Below are positions 58,460 through 64,000 of a DNA stretch of 64,000 nucleotides, in pieces. A program made the translations under genes and the position numbers. Source of the stretch: DAHUXD01 sp963805495 (GTDB lineage: Bacteria > Acidobacteriota > Thermoanaerobaculia > UBA5066 > Gp7-AA6); assembly GCA_963805495.1 (NCBI GenBank), contig CAWDUQ010000001.1, forward strand, positions 620,001 through 684,000. Direction: 5' to 3'. Positions within the stretch are counted from its first letter, which is position 1; each line of letters begins with the position of its first letter. The notes under the pieces were generated by a model. That model saw only the letters and a program-made list of their open reading frames with translations, did no database searches and was not told the DNA's origin.

Positions 58460-58902
58460 AGCGCATCCGCAACATCCTTGTGGCGACCGACTTCTCGTCG
58501 GCGTCCCGACCGGCCTTCCGCCGCGCCCTGGAATTGGCGTCCGAAAGCGGCGCCGCGCTCTGGATCGCGCACGTCGCCTCGCCGCCCGCCCCGTTGTCTG
58601 CGGAGGGTTTCGTTCTGCCGCGCTTCTACGAGGACATGAACCTCGCCATCCGGAACGACGCGCAGAAGCGTCTGCGGGCCCTGCTTTCCCGGGCGCGCAA
58701 GGCCGGCGTGCGGGCCCGGTCCCTGATCCTGAACGGCGTGCCGCACGACGCGCTGAATCGCGCCGCGCGGCGGCATCACGCGGACCTCATCGTCATGGGG
58801 ACGCACGGGCGGACGGGGGTCGCAAAGCTCTTCGTCGGCAGCGTCGCCTCGCGGGTCGTCGCGACGTCGCGTTGCCCCGTTCTCACCATCCGGGGCCGTT
58901 AG
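58456..58902 (+). CDS. Universal stress protein (UspA family)
   Basis: A 148-residue UspA (ILVATDFSSASRPA at the start, and GTHGRTGVAKLFVGSVASRVV, then PVLTIRG). The GTG start overlaps the preceding TGA (GTGA). It is the last gene of the HPF-CBS-DUF442-Usp operon, a compact dormancy/stress module. Confidence 0.92.
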   Translation: MKRIRNILVATDFSSASRPAFRRALELASESGAALWIAHVASPPAPLSAEGFVLPRFYEDMNLAIRNDAQKRLRALLSRARKAGVRARSLILNGVPHDALNRAARRHHADLIVMGTHGRTGVAKLFVGSVASRVVATSRCPVLTIRGR

Positions 58903-59162
58903 GCGCGCCGGGGAGGCGGTCGCGGAACGCTCCGTGGCCGCGCCCGCCCGGCTCGCGAGTCGGGACTCCGGCCGCGTGGTGCGCGGACCGCTGTGGCTCG
59001 CGGCGGCCGCCGCACCGGTCGCGGGGCTTCGACGGACCATTCTCCGTCCCGCGCGCGTGCCCGTCACGGTTTTTCGCGCGGCCACGGGACGCGTCGAAAG
59101 CGCGCCGTCGCTCGACCCGCTCGAGGCGCTCCGGTTCCGGGCAGAGTAGCCCTTCGCGCCGG
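58903..59162. other. Intergenic region, no supported gene
   Basis: The stretch between the Usp gene and the convergent P-type ATPase gene contains only a 71-codon GTG ORF (58934-59149) rich in Ala, Arg and Pro. I see no Shine-Dalgarno, domain or homology-like pattern in it. Confidence 0.5.
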
Positions 59163-61682
59163 CTACCGGGCGACCAGCCGGCGCGCCCGATCGAAGATCT
59201 CGATCGCCAGGATGCCGGCGAGGCCCGCGCCGATTCCCAGAGCGGCGTCCGAAGGCCGGATCCCCGAAAAGTGAAAGAGCTCCCGCAGCCACGGCAGAGC
59301 GAGGACGAGCAGCAGCGTCGCCGCCGCGAGTCCGACGATCCAGCCGAGCACCTGGTTGTGCCGGGCGAGCGAGCCGAGCGCGGTGCGCGCGAGGGACCGG
59401 TGCGCGAGGACGAGGCCGAGATTTCCCACGACGAGCGAGGCGAAGGCCGCGCCGCGGGCGGCCCCGACCGGATGGCCCGGGAGAAGCCCGGCGTAGACCG
59501 CCAGGCCCGCGGCGAGGACGACGCCCCCGCGCAGCAGGGCGAGGGCCAGGCTCCGCGCGGAAAGCAGCGGGGCGCCCGGCGGGCGGGGCGGCCGCCGCAT
59601 GACGTCGTCCTCGGCCGGCTCCGCCTCGAACGCGATCGAGCTGACGGGATCGATGATGAGCTCGAGAAAGACGATCTGGACCGGCAGCAGCAGGAGGGGC
59701 CAGCCGAGGAGTACCGGCGCCAGAGCCATCCCCGCGATCGGCACGTGAACGGCGACGAGGTAGGCGGTCGCCTTCTTGAGGTTGTCGAAGATGCGCCGGC
59801 CGAGCCGGATCGCCGCGACGATCGAGGCGAAGTCGTCGTCGAGAAGCACCAGGGCCGCCGCCTCCCGCGCGACGTCGGTACCACGGCCGCCCATCGCGAT
59901 CCCGATGTGGGCGGCCTTCAGGGCCGGTGCGTCGTTGACACCGTCTCCCGTCATGACGACGACCTCGCCCCGGGCCTTGAGGGCCTCGACGAGCCGGAGC
60001 TTCTGTGCCGGGACGATGCGCGCGAAGACCGAGATCCCGCCGATGCGGGCGGCGAGCGCGGCGTCGTCGAGTCCGTCGAGCCCGGCCCCCGTCATCGGAT
60101 CGGCGTCGGGCAGGCCGATCTCGCGCGCCACCCGGACGGCCGTGACCGGATAGTCCCCCGTGATCATCACGACGCGGATCCCGGCCGACCGGGCGTCCTC
60201 GATCGCCGCGCGCGCCGAGGGACGCACCGGATCCTCGAGGCCGAGGAGTCCGAGGAGCTCGAACGGGAAATCGTGGGAGCGGGGCGGCAGTTGCGACGGC
60301 CGAAAGCGGGCCTTCGCGACGGCGAGGACGCGGAGACCGTCGCGGGCGAGCTCCTCGACATGGCCGGTCAGCCGGCGGCTCTCGCCCTCGGGGAGATGGC
60401 AGAGGTCCGCGATGGCCTCGGGCGCGCCCTTGACGGCGATGACGGACTCCTCGAGGCCGCGCGCCTTCCAGGCGTGCGCCACGGCCAGGAGCTCCGGCGA
60501 CAGGGGATATTCGCGGAGGAGCTCCCAGTCCTCGTGGAGGTGTTCGGTGCGGGCCAGGGTACGCAGGCCGAACTCGCGGATGGCCTGCTCCATCGGGTCG
60601 AAGGGCGTGCGCTGGCTCGCCAGAATCGCGAACTCCACGAGCTCGTGAAACGAGTCGGGAAGAGTCGACGCATCGCCGACGTCGAGCGACTGGTCGCCGG
60701 TTACGAGGCGCGCCAGCGCCATCCGGTTGAGGGTGAGGGTTCCCGTCTTGTCGACGCAGAGAACGGTGGCGGCCCCGAGCGCTTCGACCGCCGGGATCCG
60801 GCGCGTCAGGACCCGCTGGCGCGAGATCCTCCAGGCGCCCAGGGCGAGGAACACCGTCAGAACCACGGGGAACTCTTCCGGCAGCACGGACATCGCGACG
60901 GCCAGGCCGGCGAGCAGGCCTTCGAGAAGGCTCCCCCGCGAGCGGGCGTAGAGGACGACGATCAGCACGCACACCGCGATCCCCACCGCCCCGAGCCTCA
61001 GGACGATTCGACCGACCTCGCGCTGGAGGGGGCTTTTCTCCGCCGGGATCGTCCGGAGGGCCTGGCCGATGCGGCCCATCTCGGTCGCCGGTCCGGTCGC
61101 CGTGATCTCGGCGAGCCCCTGCCCCGAGACGACGAGCGTTCCGGCGAAGACCCGCGCGGCCGGGTCGGCGGGACGCGCGGCGTCCGGCGAAGATTCACGT
61201 TTCTCGACCGGCACGGATTCCCCCGTCAGGAGGGACTCGTCCACGGAGAGGTTCGACAGCCACCGGACCTCGCCGTCGGCGGCGACGCGATCGCCCTCGG
61301 AAACGATCAGCAGGTCGCCCCGCACGACCTCGCGTCCGGCGATGCGCGCCTGCGCCGAGTCGCGAATGACGCGCGCGCGGGGGCTCGCGAGGTCGCGCAG
61401 CTTCTCGAGCGAGCGCTCGGTCCGGCGGTTCTGGAGAAGCGAGATGCCGATCACGGCGGCGATCGACGCCAGCAGAATGGCGGCTTCCACGGGATCGCCC
61501 AGCGCGAAGTAGATCGCACCGGAGGCCACGAGCAGCAGGATCATCGGTTCGCGCAGGATCTCGCCCGCGATCGCCGCGAGGCCCCGCCGCTTCGCGTCGG
61601 CGATCTCGTTGGGGCCGTCCCGCGCCAGGCGCGCCCGCGCCTCGGAGGCGGAGAGTCCCGTGAACGCGCGATCGTCGCGCAT
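59163..61682 (-). CDS. Cation-translocating P-type ATPase (PMR1/Ca2+ type)
   Basis: An 839-residue P2-type ATPase. The phosphorylation site VDKTGT lies near residue 310, the TGES actuator motif in ESLLTGESVPVEK near 160, MITGDYP near 480, and the hinge VVMTGDGVNDAPALK near 555. The membrane motif LPEEFP (TM4) and the later helices resemble PMR1-type Ca2+/Mn2+ pumps. An N-terminal cation-ATPase domain reads GLSASEARARLARDGPNEI. Start at 61682, 8 nt after the stop of the acyl-CoA synthetase gene, so the two are probably co-transcribed. Confidence 0.93.
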   Translation of the reverse strand: MRDDRAFTGLSASEARARLARDGPNEIADAKRRGLAAIAGEILREPMILLLVASGAIYFALGDPVEAAILLASIAAVIGISLLQNRRTERSLEKLRDLASPRARVIRDSAQARIAGREVVRGDLLIVSEGDRVAADGEVRWLSNLSVDESLLTGESVPVEKRESSPDAARPADPAARVFAGTLVVSGQGLAEITATGPATEMGRIGQALRTIPAEKSPLQREVGRIVLRLGAVGIAVCVLIVVLYARSRGSLLEGLLAGLAVAMSVLPEEFPVVLTVFLALGAWRISRQRVLTRRIPAVEALGAATVLCVDKTGTLTLNRMALARLVTGDQSLDVGDASTLPDSFHELVEFAILASQRTPFDPMEQAIREFGLRTLARTEHLHEDWELLREYPLSPELLAVAHAWKARGLEESVIAVKGAPEAIADLCHLPEGESRRLTGHVEELARDGLRVLAVAKARFRPSQLPPRSHDFPFELLGLLGLEDPVRPSARAAIEDARSAGIRVVMITGDYPVTAVRVAREIGLPDADPMTGAGLDGLDDAALAARIGGISVFARIVPAQKLRLVEALKARGEVVVMTGDGVNDAPALKAAHIGIAMGGRGTDVAREAAALVLLDDDFASIVAAIRLGRRIFDNLKKATAYLVAVHVPIAGMALAPVLLGWPLLLLPVQIVFLELIIDPVSSIAFEAEPAEDDVMRRPPRPPGAPLLSARSLALALLRGGVVLAAGLAVYAGLLPGHPVGAARGAAFASLVVGNLGLVLAHRSLARTALGSLARHNQVLGWIVGLAAATLLLVLALPWLRELFHFSGIRPSDAALGIGAGLAGILAIEIFDRARRLVAR

Positions 61683-61690
61683 GCGGGCTT

Positions 61691-64000
61691 CTAGTACGCG
61701 ATCCGCCGCGACGGGGGAAGCACCGGGCGGCGCGCGATCCGCACCCGCGCGTCGACGACCCGGACCCCCTTTTCGAGCACCTTGACGGGGTTCAGGTCCA
61801 TCTCGCGCACTTCCGGGCAGGCCTCCACGAGCGCCGAGAGGCGGAACAGCAGGTCCCGGAGCGCGGCCTCGTCGTGGCGCGGGGCGCCGCGGTACCCGCG
61901 CAGGAGCGCCGTGCCGCGGACCTCGCCGAGCATGGCCTCGACGTCCACGTCGGTGAGCGGCGGAAGGCGGAACGCCACGTCCGAGAGCAGCTCGACCAGC
62001 GTGCCGCCGCTGCCGTAGAGGACGAGCGGGCCGAACGTCGGGTCGTTCGTGACGCCGGCGATCACCTCGACGCCGCCCGCGACCATCGACTGGACGAGGA
62101 AGTCCGTGAGGTCGCCGCCGAGGCGTTTTTTCAAATCGCGGCAGGCCGCCCGGACGGCGGCCTCGTCGGAAAGGTTGAGACGGACGCCCCCGACCTCGGT
62201 CTTGTGGAGGATCGTCGGGCCGACGGCCTTGAGCACGACGGGGAATCCGAGCTCGCGCGCCGCGGCGGCCGCTTCGGTGTCCGTCCGTGCGATTCGCATG
62301 GGAGCGACGGGGATTCCGAAGGACGAAAGGAACTCCTCGGTCTCGAGCGGGGGCAGCCAGCCGCCGCCCCGTTCGAGCGTGCGCTCGACGATGGCGCGGG
62401 CTTTCTCCTCGTCGAGGCCCGCAAGCTTCGGGATCTTCCCGGTCGGCCCTCCCTTCCATTCGCCGTATGCCGCGGCCCGCGCGAGCGCGATGACCGCCGA
62501 CTCGGGGAAGGGATAGCACGGGATCGGCGCCAGGACCGACGGTGCTCCCTTGGCGCTCATGAAGGTTGCGAGGACGGGCTTGCGGGCGCCCCGCGCTCCC
62601 TCGACGATGGCCGACGCCACGTCGTCGGCGTTCGAAGCGATGGGCGGAATGAAGATGACGACGAGGCTGTCGATCGTCTCGTCGGCGAGCAGGATCTTTT
62701 CGGCCCGGCGGTAGTGCTCCGGCGGAGCCGACGCCAGCATGTCGACCGGATTCCCGACGCTCGCGGCCGCGGGAAGAAAAGCGCGCAGGGCCTCGATCGT
62801 CTTCGGCGCGAGCGCCGGGAGCGCCAGCCCCTGCGCCTCGCAGGCGTCGGCGGCGAGGATGCCGGGGCCGCCGGCGTTGGTCAGGATTCCGACGCGGCGG
62901 CCACGCGGGACGGGCTGGTTGGCCAGCAGCATCGCCACGTCGAAGAGCTCCTCCAGGGTCCCCGTCCGGATCACGCCGGCCTGGCGCAGCAGCGCGTCGA
63001 CGACCTGGTCTGATTCTGCGAGCGCGCCGGTGTGCGAGCTCGCGGCGCGCGACCCGGCGCGCGAACGCCCCGACTTGACCGCGACGATCGGCTTGCGGCG
63101 CGCGACCCGGCGTGCGATCTGCGAGAAGCGGATCGGGTTACCGAAGCTCTCGAGGTACAGCAGGATGACGTCGGTCCGCGGGTCCTCGGCCCAGTACTGG
63201 ATCAGGTCGTTGCCCGAGACGTCCGCCTTGTTGCCGACCGAGACGAAGGTCGAGATCCCGAGGTTGAGCTTCGAGGCGTAGTCGAGGAGGGCGAGCCCGA
63301 GCGCGCCGCTCTGGGACGAGAGCGCGACGCGCCCCTCCGGCGGATAGATGGGGCCGAAGGTGGCGTTCAATCGGAACCGGGGATCGGTATTGACGAGCCC
63401 CATGCAGTTGGGCCCGACCATCCGCATTCCGGCGGCGCGGACCTTGTCGAGCAGGGCGGCCTCGCGGCGTCGGCCCTCGTCGCCCGTCTCGGAAAAGCCG
63501 GCCGTGATCACGATGATCCCGGCGACACCCTTGGCCGCGCATTCGTCGACGGCGCCCTCGACGCGGTCGCTCGGCACGGAGATGACGGCGAGGTCCACGG
63601 GGCCGGGAACGTCCGCGAGCCGCGCGTGGCAGGGCACACCCTCGATTTCGGTGGCGTGCGGGTTGATCGGCACGACCGTCCCGCGGAACGTGCCGTGGAG
63701 ATTGTGGAAGATCTCGGCGCCGATCTTCCCGCGTTCGCGGCTGGCGCCGACGACGGCCACGACGGCCGGCTCGAACAGCTGCTGCATCGAGGCGAACGCG
63801 GCGCGCGCCGACCGGTCCGCGGCGTGCTCCTCGTAGGCGGCCGTGGGCGCGATCGTCAGGACGATCCGCTCGACGCCGCCCTCCATCCGGCGCTCGGTCG
63901 TATCGAAGCCGCAGCTCCGGAAGACGTCGATCATCCGGCGGTTGTGGCCGAGGACCTCGGCTTCGAAGGTCGTGATCCCGTGGCCGCGCGCGATGTCCGC
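61691..64000 (-). CDS. GNAT-fused ADP-forming acyl-CoA synthetase (partial at the 5' end)
   Basis: The gene enters the window from the right; 769 residues are visible. The first 60 residues are the end of a GNAT acetyltransferase domain (ITTFEAEVLGHNRRMIDVF). Then come the CoA-binding (AVVGASRERGKIGAEIFHNL), succinyl-CoA ligase-like (SQSGALGLALLDYA, with the phospho-His in SSHTGALA) and ATP-grasp (VVLKAVGPTILHKTEVGGV) domains. This is the Pat/Acs-like acetyl-CoA synthetase (ADP-forming) architecture, some of which acetylate lysines of other proteins. Substrate is probably acetate or propionate. Confidence 0.93.
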   Translation of the reverse strand, partial: ADIARGHGITTFEAEVLGHNRRMIDVFRSCGFDTTERRMEGGVERIVLTIAPTAAYEEHAADRSARAAFASMQQLFEPAVVAVVGASRERGKIGAEIFHNLHGTFRGTVVPINPHATEIEGVPCHARLADVPGPVDLAVISVPSDRVEGAVDECAAKGVAGIIVITAGFSETGDEGRRREAALLDKVRAAGMRMVGPNCMGLVNTDPRFRLNATFGPIYPPEGRVALSSQSGALGLALLDYASKLNLGISTFVSVGNKADVSGNDLIQYWAEDPRTDVILLYLESFGNPIRFSQIARRVARRKPIVAVKSGRSRAGSRAASSHTGALAESDQVVDALLRQAGVIRTGTLEELFDVAMLLANQPVPRGRRVGILTNAGGPGILAADACEAQGLALPALAPKTIEALRAFLPAAASVGNPVDMLASAPPEHYRRAEKILLADETIDSLVVIFIPPIASNADDVASAIVEGARGARKPVLATFMSAKGAPSVLAPIPCYPFPESAVIALARAAAYGEWKGGPTGKIPKLAGLDEEKARAIVERTLERGGGWLPPLETEEFLSSFGIPVAPMRIARTDTEAAAAARELGFPVVLKAVGPTILHKTEVGGVRLNLSDEAAVRAACRDLKKRLGGDLTDFLVQSMVAGGVEVIAGVTNDPTFGPLVLYGSGGTLVELLSDVAFRLPPLTDVDVEAMLGEVRGTALLRGYRGAPRHDEAALRDLLFRLSALVEACPEVREMDLNPVKVLEKGVRVVDARVRIARRPVLPPSRRIAY

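Noticed and set aside
58934..59149. A 71-codon GTG ORF between usp and the P-type ATPase gene.
   Set aside because: No Shine-Dalgarno and biased composition typical of GC-rich noncoding frames.
1..64000. CRISPR arrays, tRNA and rRNA genes.
   Set aside because: No regularly spaced direct repeats and no tRNA or rRNA sequence patterns were seen.

Overview
The window is a 64 kb, very GC-rich piece of a bacterial chromosome. Two GWxTD-domain proteins, an ECF sigma factor paired with a DGPF protein, a CHASE-Ser/Thr kinase and large multihaem cytochromes suggest an uncultured Acidobacteriota lineage; this is inference, since there is no rRNA in the window. Coding density is high, many genes overlap by 4 nt, and I found no tRNA, rRNA, CRISPR array or intact insertion sequence.

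Layout. 1-2.3 kb: a membrane SPFH protein and a truncated SH3-like protein. 2.5-7.6 kb: a four-gene signalling operon (small protein, sigma-54 activator with an unusual receiver domain, TPR membrane protein with a histidine-kinase-like ATPase end, and a second receiver of the same unusual type). 7.6-22 kb: mixed housekeeping genes (thioredoxin, dienelactone hydrolase, Nei glycosylase, AsmA, DUF4197, antiporter-rhodanese fusion, M13 peptidase, DODA dioxygenase, DinB) and a tandem GWxTD locus. 22-28.5 kb: an NAD-linked formate dehydrogenase whose alpha subunit is split in two; the catalytic part reads through an in-frame UGA as selenocysteine and has a clear bacterial SECIS hairpin. 28.6-36.8 kb: aminotransferase, CHASE-kinase, DHFR-like reductase, a MITE-like element, ECF42/DGPF pair and an ATP-grasp peptide ligase.

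36.8-54.8 kb is the centrepiece: a respiratory and extracellular-electron-transfer supercluster. A Rieske/cytochrome b/nonahaem cytochrome complex is followed by a GGDEF protein. A second, larger operon encodes an MtrC/OmcA decahaem, an MtrA decahaem, an MtrB-type porin, two small monohaem shuttles, two CbcL-like fusions of multihaem c domains with b-type membrane domains (13 and 19 haem motifs), and a NapC/NrfH-like six-haem protein. I count 69 c-type haem motifs in total. Upstream of mtrC sit two paralogous cysteine-rich proteins of unknown family and a small HTH regulator. 54.8-59 kb holds a SRPBCC protein, a mannose-1-phosphate guanylyltransferase and a stress module (Usp, HPF, CBS, DUF442-like, Usp). 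The right end carries a cation P-type ATPase and a truncated GNAT/ADP-forming acyl-CoA synthetase.

Two genome-scale signals stand out. First, a 16-bp palindrome of the form TGATGC-N4-GCATCA recurs upstream of the Rieske operon, the ATP-grasp gene, the HTH gene, the SRPBCC gene, the two cysteine-rich genes and the HPF/Usp pair, nearly always 22-23 bp before a -10-like hexamer. This is activator geometry and suggests one redox or stress regulon joining these loci. Second, many genes have a -10 hexamer only 6-7 nt before the start codon and no Shine-Dalgarno sequence, which points to leaderless transcripts.
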